DNA of 64,000 nucleotides from Deinococcus arboris (GTDB lineage Bacteria > Deinococcota > Deinococci > Deinococcales > Deinococcaceae): NCBI RefSeq assembly GCF_009755355.1, contig NZ_WQLB01000011.1:62001-126000 (forward strand). The letters are read 5' to 3'. Positions within the stretch are counted from its first letter, which is position 1. Each line of letters opens with the position of its first letter. Both the position numbers and the translations under genes were made by a program. Below are positions 36,700 to 47,500 of this stretch, piece by piece. The notes beneath the pieces are model-generated. The model was not told the origin of the DNA. It made no database searches and saw only the letters and a list, made by a program, of their open reading frames with translations.

Positions 36700-38561
36700 G
36701 CGGGCACCAGCTGTGGCCGCGCCGCGCCCAGCCACAGTTCCAGGCACAGAGCCGTCCAGGCCAGCTTGGCGCCGCCGGTGGTGGCCAGCGCCTGGGGTGA
36801 GAGGAGCTGTTCAAGGTCCGCCGCGCCCAGCCACTGGCGCAGCTGGGCGCCCGGCGCGAGCAGGTGGTCGTGGGTCATAGCCCGCAGGCCGGGGTCGCCC
36901 CGCAGCCATTCGCCCAGCGGCAGCCGAAACCCGCTCTTGGGCCGTTCCAGCACCTGCCGGGGCAGGCGGCGGGCAAAGGCGCGGCGCACCGGCATCTTGC
37001 CGCGCAGGCCACTGAGTTTCTGGCTGTCCGGCAGCGCCACCGCCCACGGGGTCAGCGCGAGGTCCAGCATCGGCACCCGCTGCTCAATGGACGCCTGCAT
37101 GGTCGTGTAGTCGCCCCGGTGGAGCAGGTTGTTGGGCAGCCAGGCGTCCAGGTCCAGCACCTGCATGCGCTGGAGGTCGCTCCAGCCGGAAGGGTAGCCA
37201 GCCAGGCGGTCTTCCACCCAGGTCAGGGCGCGGCTGGGCTGCGCGCCGCCGGCCAGCAGGGCCGACACCAGGCCGGGCGGCGCGGCGTCGTTTTCAAACC
37301 AGCGCATCCACCGCACGGCGCGCTGGGGCTCGGCCAGGGCGTCGGCGGCGATGCCCAGGCGGCCGCGCCGGCCCAGGGGGGTGCGGGCCAGTTTCATGGC
37401 GGGCCCCAGCAGCCCGGCGTAGCGGTCTGCGGCGTATTTTGGGTAGCCAGCAAAGGCCTCGTCCCCCCCTTCACCAGACAAAACCACCCGGACATCATTG
37501 GCGGCGGCCAGCGACAGTTTGAGCATCGCCACGTCGGCCGGGTCGGCAAAGGGGCCGTTGCGGCTGCCAGACAGGACGGGCGCCAGGTCAGCGAAATCGG
37601 CCGGTCCCACCTCGACCTCGTGCAGCTCGGCGCCAATCGCCGCCGCGACGGCGCGGGCGTGCGGCAGCTCGCTGACCTCGCTCTGGGCGCCCCGGAAGCC
37701 CACCGAATAGGCCCGCAGCGGCCCGGCGCAGTCCACCGAGAGGCGCTGGGCCACGACGCTGGAATCCAGGCCGCCACTCAGAAAGCAGCCCAGTGGTACG
37801 TCGGCAATGGTGTGGTGCGCCACGCTGTCGGCCACCCGCGCCTCGACCTCGTCGGGGGTGACGGCGCCGGTGCTCTGGCGGCAGCGCTCGATTTCCTCAC
37901 TCAGGCTGACAAAGCGCACCTGACGGACCATGTCCAGCCGGTCATCCACCACCAGGGCGGTGCCGGGCTCCAGCCGCTGCACCCCCTGATACAGGGTGTG
38001 GGTGCCAAAGGCGTAGCGGTGGGCCAGCGTTTCGAGGACCGAGGTCAGGTCCAGTTCGGGGTCCAGGCCCGCCAGCGACAGCAGCGCCCCGACCTCCGAC
38101 GCAAAATGCAGGTGCCGGGCCGTCTGGGTCCAGAACAGGGGCTTGATGCCAAACGGGTCGCGCGCCAGGACCGTGCAGCGGCGCCGGTGGTCGTGCAGCG
38201 CGAAGGCGTACATGCCCCGCAGCCGGGCAAAGCCGGGCACGCCCCATTCGAGGTAGGCGGCCAGAATAACCTCGGTGTCGGACTGGGTGGCAAAGCGGTG
38301 GCCTGCCCCCTCCAGTTCACGGCGCAGGGTCCCGTAGTTATAGATTTCGCCGTTAAAGACGACAGTGTTCAGCCCCTGCACGTCGCTCATGGGCTGGGCG
38401 CCGCTGGACAGGTCAATGATGCTCAGGCGGGTGTGCCCCAGCACGGCGGTGCCCAGCGCGCGGCTGTGCTGTGCGTCGGGGCCCCGGTGCTGCAGTGGGC
38501 GCAGGTCCAGCGGCGAGGGCAGAACGTCACGGTCAGCAATGGTGCCGAGAATCCCACACAT
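36696..38561 (-). CDS. asnB: Glutamine-hydrolysing asparagine synthase-type amidotransferase
   Basis: A 621-residue class II amidotransferase. The start MCGILG gives the N-terminal Cys nucleophile after Met removal. RPLQHRGPDAQ, HTRLSIIDLS, NGEIYNY and SDTEVILAAY complete the glutaminase domain. The synthetase domain has the ATP-pyrophosphatase loop FLSGGLDSSVVA near residue 258. ATG 38561 follows an AGGAGG site; the open frame extends to 38732 but starts inside the upstream GT. Inside an EPS operon, members often amidate a uronic acid or a polysaccharide precursor instead of aspartate. The nearby ugd supplies GlcA, which makes that attractive, but true asparagine synthesis is not excluded. 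Confidence 0.9.
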   Translation of the reverse strand: MCGILGTIADRDVLPSPLDLRPLQHRGPDAQHSRALGTAVLGHTRLSIIDLSSGAQPMSDVQGLNTVVFNGEIYNYGTLRRELEGAGHRFATQSDTEVILAAYLEWGVPGFARLRGMYAFALHDHRRRCTVLARDPFGIKPLFWTQTARHLHFASEVGALLSLAGLDPELDLTSVLETLAHRYAFGTHTLYQGVQRLEPGTALVVDDRLDMVRQVRFVSLSEEIERCRQSTGAVTPDEVEARVADSVAHHTIADVPLGCFLSGGLDSSVVAQRLSVDCAGPLRAYSVGFRGAQSEVSELPHARAVAAAIGAELHEVEVGPADFADLAPVLSGSRNGPFADPADVAMLKLSLAAANDVRVVLSGEGGDEAFAGYPKYAADRYAGLLGPAMKLARTPLGRRGRLGIAADALAEPQRAVRWMRWFENDAAPPGLVSALLAGGAQPSRALTWVEDRLAGYPSGWSDLQRMQVLDLDAWLPNNLLHRGDYTTMQASIEQRVPMLDLALTPWAVALPDSQKLSGLRGKMPVRRAFARRLPRQVLERPKSGFRLPLGEWLRGDPGLRAMTHDHLLAPGAQLRQWLGAADLEQLLSPQALATTGGAKLAWTALCLELWLGAARPQLVPA

Positions 38562-38562
38562 G

Positions 38563-39801
38563 TCAGTCTCCTCCTGCGCGCAGCTGTGGGCCCAGGGCGT
38601 CTGCGAACAGTGCGCCAAAGGCGGCGGCCATCTGCGGCACCGAAAACAGCCCTTCGGCCCGCGTCCGGCCGGCCTGACCCAGTCGCAGGGCGCCCTGTGG
38701 GTCCTGCGCGATCGCTTGCAGGCAGCCGGCAAAGGCGTCCAGGTTGCCGTCCTGCACCAGATAACCCGTCTCGCCGTGAACTACGAGTTCGCGGGGGCCG
38801 AAGTCAATGTCAAAGGCCACGGTGGGGAGGCTGCAGGCCATCGCTTCGACGAGTACATTGGCAAACCCCTCGGCGTGGGAGGTCAGGACAAACACGTCCC
38901 GTTCCTGCAAAAAAGCCAGCGGCTCCGCGACGTAGCCCAGAAACCGGACTGTGCCCTCAAGGCCCAAGTCCCGTGCCTGCCGCTCCAGAGCCGCCCGCTC
39001 GGGGCCTTCACCGCCCACGTCAAGCTGGAACCTGACTCCGCTTTGCCGCAGCCGCTCAGCAATGGCCAGCAGGCGCTCAAAGCCCTTGTCCGGCACCAGT
39101 CGGCCCATCGCGGCGACGCGCAGGGGCGAACTGGGCGCGCGCCGCGCCGCCGGAGCTGGCAAGGGCGTGGCGTTGTAGATGACGCGGCCCCGCGGCGCCG
39201 GGGCGCCCAGGCGCACAAACTGGTCGTGAAGGCCCTGGGTGGGCGCCACCCAGCGGTCAGCCTGGCCCACCACCCAGCGGCGCAGCCAGCGTTTGGCCCG
39301 GCCACGGTCAATGTGGCTGTGCAGCGAGTTCTCCTCGTTGGCGACATGCACAAACTCCAGTCGCCGGCGGGGCAGGCTGCCGACCGCTGCCCCCGCATAC
39401 CACAGCCGCGAATACACGATGTCGGGCCTGGCGGCCTTGATGTGCTGCTGGAGGCGTCGGCGCGCCCGCCAGAGGTTGCGGGCGGCGTGCCAGGCGCCCA
39501 TGGGTTGGTCGAGGGCGGGCGCTATGCCCAGGTCGGTCCAGGGCAGGCCCGCCTGCGCCAGCCGCTCGCCAAGGGCGTTCTGCTGGGGCACGGTGAACAG
39601 GGTGACCAGTTCGCAGTGGTAGTCGCTGGCTGGCAGGTTAAGTAGTAGGTGAACGAGCTGCATCTCGGCGCCGCCGGGCCACAGCGAGGGCAGAACGGCG
39701 AGAACCTTAAGGGGACGGTGGGGGCGGGACTGCCGGGAAGTGTGCGGCGCGGTCAGACGCGGTCCCCCAGACACACCGGGTAAAGAGGTCAGCTGCGTCA
39801 T
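38563..39801 (-). CDS. Glycosyltransferase family 4 (GT-B), first gene of the minus-strand EPS operon
   Basis: A 412-residue GT4 enzyme. It shows VLPSLWPGGAEMQLVHLL (the GGAE acceptor-domain loop) near residues 37-54. The donor domain has VAAMGRLVPDKGFERLL, VGGEGPERAALE and HAEGFANVLVEAMACSLPTVAFDIDFGPREL, where the E-x7-E motif lies. It starts a five-gene operon (GT4, asnB, GT4, GT4, beta-helix) whose promoter must be in the 39802-40288 region. The asnB start lies one base past its stop, so translation is coupled. It is a cytoplasmic peripheral enzyme building the repeat unit. Confidence 0.9.
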   Translation of the reverse strand: MTQLTSLPGVSGGPRLTAPHTSRQSRPHRPLKVLAVLPSLWPGGAEMQLVHLLLNLPASDYHCELVTLFTVPQQNALGERLAQAGLPWTDLGIAPALDQPMGAWHAARNLWRARRRLQQHIKAARPDIVYSRLWYAGAAVGSLPRRRLEFVHVANEENSLHSHIDRGRAKRWLRRWVVGQADRWVAPTQGLHDQFVRLGAPAPRGRVIYNATPLPAPAARRAPSSPLRVAAMGRLVPDKGFERLLAIAERLRQSGVRFQLDVGGEGPERAALERQARDLGLEGTVRFLGYVAEPLAFLQERDVFVLTSHAEGFANVLVEAMACSLPTVAFDIDFGPRELVVHGETGYLVQDGNLDAFAGCLQAIAQDPQGALRLGQAGRTRAEGLFSVPQMAAAFGALFADALGPQLRAGGD

Positions 39802-40288
39802 AGCACTCCTGTAGAACCTTGAGGCAGTTCGTGCAGACCAGGCATCAAAAAAACAGAGGATGTCGCTGCTGAGTCCGCTGGCAGGGCATCCGTCCCTATT
39901 GTGGGTGCCTGGGCTTCAGGCTGTGAGATGAGCGACGGGTGCCCAGCCCTGATGAGCGGTTGCTCAGATGGCCGTCTGAAGCCAATTCGACTGTTCTTTA
40001 GATTCTTCTGGCGTCAGCACTTGACCAAGCCAGGCGATCTCAGTCGCTCATCTTGCCTCTTCAAGCTCTTGAATGAGAGAGGGCGCGATTTTCTTAGAAG
40101 CAGCACCCATTTTTCATGAGTAACAGCTGGCCAGAAGGTGACCAGCTGTTATTCACCTGTGCAGTCCTTCTACCCTACATGAATCGCAGGGCGAATCTTC
40201 ATCTTTCTCTTCATTGTTCGCTTCGGCCGCGTGATTTCCGCAAGCAAAGACACGAACAGCACAGGGGCGCAGGCTCACAGGGGGGCAC
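39802..40288. promoter_or_regulatory. Divergent EPS promoter region with nested inverted repeats
   Basis: This 487-bp region separates two divergent EPS operons. The strongest element is a 14-bp inverted repeat with one mismatch (arms 40117-40130 and 40142-40155, core TAACAGCTGG/CCAGCTGTTA, 11-nt loop). Two longer-range pairs occur: GGCTTCAG 39912-39919 with CTGAAGCC 39976-39983, and AGATGAGCGAC 39926-39936 with GTCGCTCATCT 40043-40053. They may form a structured leader or bind regulators. ugd has a GGGGGG site just upstream of its ATG. No protein gene is supportable. Confidence 0.6.
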
Positions 40289-41688
<1,400 letters not shown>

Positions 41689-41692
<4 letters not shown>

Positions 41693-42675
41693 GACTGCTG
41701 CTGACCGGCAGCGCCGGGTTTATCGGCAGTCACCTGGCGGCCTCTTTGCTGACATCTGGCGCTCAGGTGATCGGGGTGGACAACTACCTGAGCGGTCAGC
41801 CCGCCCACACCGAAGCGCTGAAGCGGCATCCCGGTTTCACCTTCTTTGAAGCCGATGTCAGTCAGGGGCTGCCGCTGGTGGCTGGCCCCCTGGACTGGGT
41901 GCTGCATTTTGCCTCGCCGGCCAGTCCGCCCCACTATCAGCAGTTTCCGGTCGAGACCCTGATGGTCGGCGCCCAGGGCACGCAGCACGCCCTGAACCTG
42001 GCCCGCCGTCAGGGCGCCCGCTTTCTGCTGGCTTCCACGTCCGAGGTCTACGGCGACCCCCTGGTTCACCCGCAGCCCGAAACCTACTGGGGCCACGTGA
42101 ATCCCAATGGCCTGCGCAGCTGCTACGACGAGGCCAAGCGCTACGCCGAGGCCATCACCATGGCCTATCACCGGGCTCACGGCCTGGACACCCGCATCGT
42201 CCGCATTTTCAATACCTACGGCCCCCACATGCGAGCCGATGACGGCCGGGTGGTGACCAATTTCATTCACCAGGCGCTGGCCGGCGAGGCCCTGACGGTG
42301 CAGGGCGACGGCCAGCAAACCCGCAGTTTCCAGTATGTCAGCGACCTGATTCGCGGCGTAAGGCGCCTGATGGACGTGACCTATCACGGCCCGGTCAATC
42401 TGGGCGGCACAGACGCCATCACCATGCAGCGGTTTGCTGAGGTGGTGCGCGCGGCCATCAATCCAGGGCTGCCGATCCGCTTTGTGCCGCTGGCGGCCGA
42501 CGATCCCCGCCAGCGCCAGCCGGACATCACCCTGGCCCGCACGCTGCTGGGCTGGGCCCCGGAGGTCAGTCTGGATGAGGGCCTAAAACGCACCATTGCC
42601 TCTTTCCGGCAGCAGGCCAGCCCGGCTGGGCCGCTGCCCGCCGCTGACCTGCCGCTGCACCACCCCGCCACCTGA
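41689..42675 (+). CDS. UDP-glucuronate decarboxylase-like SDR (UXS family)
   Basis: A 328-residue extended SDR. NAD motif LLTGSAGFIGSHLA at the N-terminus; HFASPASPPHY; STSEVYGDP; and the UXS-typical YWGHVNPNGLRSCYDEAKRYAE with the YxxxK pair at Tyr146/Lys150. RIFNTYGPHM and GDGQQTRSFQYVSDL follow. The enzyme converts UDP-GlcA to UDP-xylose through a 4-keto intermediate. Adjacency and ATGA overlap with ugd support this order. A 4-keto-pentose synthase variant is a less likely alternative. The product predicts xylose, or another pentose, in the EPS. Confidence 0.9.
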
Positions 42676-42756
42676 CCCATAGCTCTATAAGCCCCCGGAC
42701 CAGTCACCCTTCAGGGTGCCCTGGACCCTGCCCTTTGCCGCCAGGAGGCCCCCCCC

Positions 42757-44190
42757 GTGCTGACCATCCGCGCTGAACGAGTTCTGCCGCAGGCCGCCCA
42801 GTCTCTGGCCCTGCTGTATTTGCGCCGCCGGGTGCTGAACGGCACCATGCTGCTGGCCGGCGACTTGCTGGCCCTGGAAGTCTCTTTGCGCCTGGCGGGC
42901 AGCCTGCGCCGCCTGCTGTTCGGTGAACTGTTTTTGCCGTCCTGGAGCGGGCTGCTGGCCGCCACCTGGCTGCTGGGGGCTTACCTGAACAAGCTGCTGC
43001 CCAGCTGGGGCCTGGGGGTGGTGGAAGAAGTCCGGCGCATCATCGGGCTGGTGGCGCTGGTGTTTGGGGTCACGGTGCTGGCCATCGTGCTGGTGGGGCA
43101 GGTCAGCGATGTCAGCCGGCTGGTGCTGATTCTGGGCGCCCTGCTCGCCTGTCCCCTGGTGCTGCTGGCGCGCTTTGCCGTGCGGCACCTGCTGATGCGG
43201 GCGCGGCTGTGGGGCGTGCCCACTGTGGTCTACGGCGCCCACGAAGGGGTCATCGCGGCCCTGCAGGCCACGCCGGGCCTGGGCTACCTGCCCGTCGGCG
43301 TCTTTGACGACGTGTCGTCGGGCCGCGTGCTGGGGGTGCCGGTGCTGGGCCACCTTCAGGAGCTGGACCTGGGGCGGCCAGTGGCGCCGGTCGCTATCGT
43401 GGCCCTGCCACAGCTTCAGCGCGACGAATTTACCCTATTGATCGAAGGCACCCTGCGCGCCTACCGCAAGGTGGTGGTGGTCTCGGCCATGGCGGACCTG
43501 CCGTCGCTCTGGGCGATGTCGGTGGACATGGGCGGCATCCTGGGCCTTGAACTCACGCGCAACCTGCTGGACCCGGCGGCCCGGCTGCTCAAGCGGGCCT
43601 TTGACCTGACCAGCGTGCTGGTCACGGCGCCGCTCTGGGTGCCGCTGTGCCTGCTGCTGGCGGCGGGGCTGTGGCTGGAAACCCGGACCTCGCCCCTCTT
43701 TTTGCAGGAACGCATCGGGGAACACGGGCGGCGCTTCTTTACCTGGAAATTTCGCACGATGGTGCCCTGCGCTGAGGAGGTCCTGCAGCGCCACCTGGCC
43801 GACAACGCCGCGCTGCGCGCCGAGTGGGAAACCCACTTCAAGCTGCGCGTGGACCCCCGGATTACCCGGCTGGGCGGCCTGCTGAGGAAAACCAGCCTGG
43901 ACGAACTGCCGCAGCTGGTGAACGTGCTGCGCGGCGATATGAGCCTGGTTGGCCCCCGGCCCCTGCCGGCCTACCACGAGGCGCAGCTGCTGCCCCGCAC
44001 CCGGCAACTCAGAACTCAGGTGCAGCCGGGCATGACGGGACTGTGGCAGGTGTCGGGCCGCTCGGCGGCTGGGAACGCAGGCATGGAACGCTGGGACCCC
44101 TATTACGTGCGCAACTGGTCGCTCTGGCTGGACCTCGTCATTCTGGCCCGGACCTTCCGGGTGGTGCTGCTGGGGTCCGGGGCGTACTGA
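42757..44190 (+). CDS. Polyprenyl-phosphate sugar phosphotransferase (WbaP/WcaJ type)
   Basis: A 477-residue membrane enzyme that starts repeat-unit assembly by transferring a sugar-1-phosphate to undecaprenyl phosphate. Four N-terminal membrane segments (about 10-160) precede a CoA-binding-like domain with VYGAHEGVIAALQ. The catalytic C-terminal part has LLKRAFDLTSVLV (a re-entrant membrane segment), ERIGEHGRRFFTWKFRTM, LRKTSLDELPQLVNVLRGDMSLVGPRP and GLWQVSGR. The GTG start follows an AGGAGG site. Likely substrates are UDP-glucose or UDP-galactose. It lies 81 bp after the UXS-type gene. Confidence 0.92.
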   Translation: MLTIRAERVLPQAAQSLALLYLRRRVLNGTMLLAGDLLALEVSLRLAGSLRRLLFGELFLPSWSGLLAATWLLGAYLNKLLPSWGLGVVEEVRRIIGLVALVFGVTVLAIVLVGQVSDVSRLVLILGALLACPLVLLARFAVRHLLMRARLWGVPTVVYGAHEGVIAALQATPGLGYLPVGVFDDVSSGRVLGVPVLGHLQELDLGRPVAPVAIVALPQLQRDEFTLLIEGTLRAYRKVVVVSAMADLPSLWAMSVDMGGILGLELTRNLLDPAARLLKRAFDLTSVLVTAPLWVPLCLLLAAGLWLETRTSPLFLQERIGEHGRRFFTWKFRTMVPCAEEVLQRHLADNAALRAEWETHFKLRVDPRITRLGGLLRKTSLDELPQLVNVLRGDMSLVGPRPLPAYHEAQLLPRTRQLRTQVQPGMTGLWQVSGRSAAGNAGMERWDPYYVRNWSLWLDLVILARTFRVVLLGSGAY

Positions 44191-44537
44191 ATCAGTGGGC
44201 CAGGCAGGTTGGGATGGACTTGAGCGGGCACCATTGCTCAGCGTATCGAGTGGAGCGTGGCCGGCTGGCTGCTGTGCCGGGCCGCGTTCAGGCTAAGGTG
44301 AGCGGCAGCAAAATGACATCGGCCACCCAGGCGGTGTCATGTCTGCTCTAGAGTGTTCAGCCTCTACCGCTGCGTACCCCACCCTCCTTCAGGGAGATGC
44401 CCCTCTGTCCTGGGCAGCTCCCGCGTCTTCTCGGCCGCCTGTTTCTGAGGATGTAGGGCCCTGGCAACGGTGACCCTCGAAAGACATGGACGGCCCTGAA
44501 GGTTAATCCAGACTGCCGTCACAGCGCGGTCTCTACA
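44191..44537 (+). other. Intergenic region before the giant sensor gene
   Basis: About 350 bases without a supportable gene. It contains an imperfect 9-bp inverted repeat (ATGACATCG/CGGTGTCAT, about 44312-44341) that could be a weak terminator or an operator, with no T-run. No ribosome-binding site or promoter is clear ahead of the ATG at 44538. Confidence 0.4.
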
Positions 44538-47500
44538 ATGCCTCCAGCTATGTCCCTTCTCTCAGCCGCTGCCGCGACACCTTTTGATGTGCTGGTGGTG
44601 CTTCCTTCCGCTGATGGGACGGCGGCACTCGCGGCCATCTTGATTGACCTGCCCACTGACCTGTCGGCTTCGGTGCTGATCGGGGCGTCCTTCGGTGAGC
44701 CAGCGGCGATCATAGGAGAGTTGCAGCGCCACACCTCGCTGCCTGTTCACTGGGCGCAACAGGGCACGGTGCTTCAACCGGGGCACATCTATGTCAGCCC
44801 GCCACAGTTGATCTTGGAAGTGAAACTGGGTGGCCGCTGCGCCCTCACGCCGCCGGTGGGTGAACTGGCGTCAGAACGCCCGCTGGATCAGCTGCTGGCC
44901 TCTCTGGCGGTCAGTTTCGGGGCGCGCACCCTGGCGGTCATGCTGGCGGGCCTGGGGGCCGACGGGAGGCTGGGCGCGCGCGCCTTGCGCGGCGCCGGAG
45001 GGCTGGTCGTGGCGCAGGCCCCAGGCTCGGCGGACACCCACCATGAGGCGGAGACAGCGGCTCTGGTGCAGACGCTGGAAGGGCTGGGCCGCACGGCGGC
45101 CGATCTTCTGACAGGCCAGCCGCCTCGCCCGCTGCTGAATGGGGAACGCTGGCTGCCTTCTTCGGCAGACGCCCTTCAGACAGTGCTTGAAGGGATTGAT
45201 GACTTCTTCTACGCGCTGGATGCCGACTGGCGGTTGCTGTTTGCCAGCCGCTCTGCACTCGACCAGTGGGGCAAACAGGGCGCTGATGTGCTCGGCCAGC
45301 CCTTCCTTCAGGCTTTTCCACAGGCCGCCGGGAGCGCTGCCTATGAAGCGCACGAGCGCGTTATGCAGACCAGAACGCCGGAACGCCTGGAGACGGTGTC
45401 ACCGGTGCTGGGCCGCTGGATCGAGATTCATTTGATGCCAACCCCGCAGGGTGGCCTGTCCGTCGCATTTAGAGATATCCAGGCGCGCAAGCAAGCAGAG
45501 CAGCGGCAGGCCTTCCTGCTTAAGCTCAGTGACGCTCTGCGTCCCCTGACCGGCAGCGCCGAGATGGAGGGCACGGCGGTGCGGCTGCTGGGCCAGGAAC
45601 TGGGCGCCAACCGGGTCTTTTACGCCACGGTTGACCCTGGTGGCGACTTCTGGAGCGTTCAGCACGACTACGCCGATGGGGTGCCCAGCTGCGCGGGCCG
45701 CTTCCCCATGTCCGATTTTCAGCGGGGGCGGCTGGCTCAGTGGCAGGCCGGGCAACTGTCCAGCGTGGCCGACAGCGACACTGCCCCTACGCTCAGTGCA
45801 GCGGACCGGGCGGCTTACGCGGCGTTCGACACGCGGGCAGTGATTGGCGTGCCGCTGGTCAAGGGTGGCCGCTTCGCCGCGCTACTGTCGGTCAATCAGA
45901 CCAGACCGAGAGACTGGAGCGAGGCCGAGATCGCACTGACCCTTGAGGTCGCCGAGCGCACCTGGGTGGCTATCGAGCGCGCCCGCGCGGAGGAAGCGCT
46001 GCACAGGAGTGAAGAGCAGCTGCGCGCCGTGCTTGATTCGATGGCCGAGGGCTTTGCGCTGCTCGGCGACGACTTCACGATTCTGGATGTCAACGAAGAA
46101 ACGCTCCGGCTGGATGGCCGCTCGCGTGAGGAACTGATTGGCCGGACACACTGGGAAGTGTTTCCTGGCACCGAGAACTCGCCAGTTGGCGAGCTGCTCA
46201 GGCGCGTGGCGCAGCAGCGCACGCCTGATTCTCTTGAGCACGAATACCGCTGGCCTGATAGGCAATCTCGGTGGCTTGAGATGCGCGCCTATCCCATGCA
46301 GGACACCGGCGTGGCGATTTTCTGGAGCGACGTGACTGACCGCAAGCGGGCCGAAGAAGCCATGCGGGCCTCGGAGGAAAAGTACCGCACCCTGTTCGAG
46401 TCGATTGACGAAGGGCTGTGCGTCATGGAACTCGTCCTTGATGAATCCGGCCAGGTCGCTGATCTCTGCTACCGCGAAACAAACGCGGCATTCGAGCACC
46501 AGACGGGCCTCCGCGCTGCCGTGGACAAACGGGCCAGCGAGCTGTTTCCACAGCTGGAGTCACATTGGCTGGAGGCGGTAACGCGGGTTTACCGCACCGG
46601 GGTTTCAGAGCGTACCGAGGGCTACAACGCCGACATGCGCCGCTGGATCACCACGCAGTACTCGCGGGTTGGAAGTCAGGGCAGCCCGTTTGTGGCGGCC
46701 GTCTTCAACGACATCACCGCACGCAAGGTTGCCGAAAAACGTCAGGCCTACTTGCTTGACCTGTCCGACGTCCTGCGGCCCCTGACCGAGCCGCTTCTCA
46801 TCCAGCGCGAAGCCAGCCGGTTGCTCAGAACCCATCTGGGTGCCAGTCGGGTGGGCTACGGCGAGGCCAGTGGGGAAGGTATGACGTACACCGTCATGGC
46901 CGAAGACGTTGCCGGTGGGCTTGACCCGCTGCTGGGTCAGACCTTCAGCTGGGCCGGTGTCGGTTCATCAGGGCTTGAGGCGCTGCTTGAAGGGCGGCTC
47001 ATCACCTGCGAGGACGTCCAGGCGGCGGAAGACCTCACCCCAGAGCAGAAAGAGGCTTTGGCCGCCGCCGGCTGCCGCGCCTTCATGGTCGCGCCGCTGA
47101 TGAAGGCTGGCCAGCTGGCCGCCTGTTTAGTGGTGCATTTCGAGGCTCCCCACAGCAGCGCCCCTGGTGCAACCATGCTGCTGGAAGAAACTGCCGAGCG
47201 CACCTGGACCGCTGCCCAACGCGCCCGGGTGGAAGAGGCCCTCACCGAGTCGGAAAGCCGCCTGCGGGCCCTGGTTGAGCACCTGCCTGGCGGCGCGGTC
47301 TTTGTGGTAAATCACGACCTGCAGTACGTGCTGGCGCAGGGTGAAGCCCTGATCGCCGCTGGCGTGACCCCGGAAGATCTGGTCGGCCGTTCTGTCGCGC
47401 AGGCCATGCCCCCCGAGCTGGTGGCCGACTACGAGATGCGCTACCGTCAGGCGCTGGCGGGCGAAAGTTTCGAGGTGGAGCATACCGCGCATGGCCGCGC

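Noticed and set aside
36864..39035. A 723-codon open frame on the plus strand
   Set aside because: It is antisense to asnB and the first GT4, whose motifs are clear; no domain is recognisable in it.
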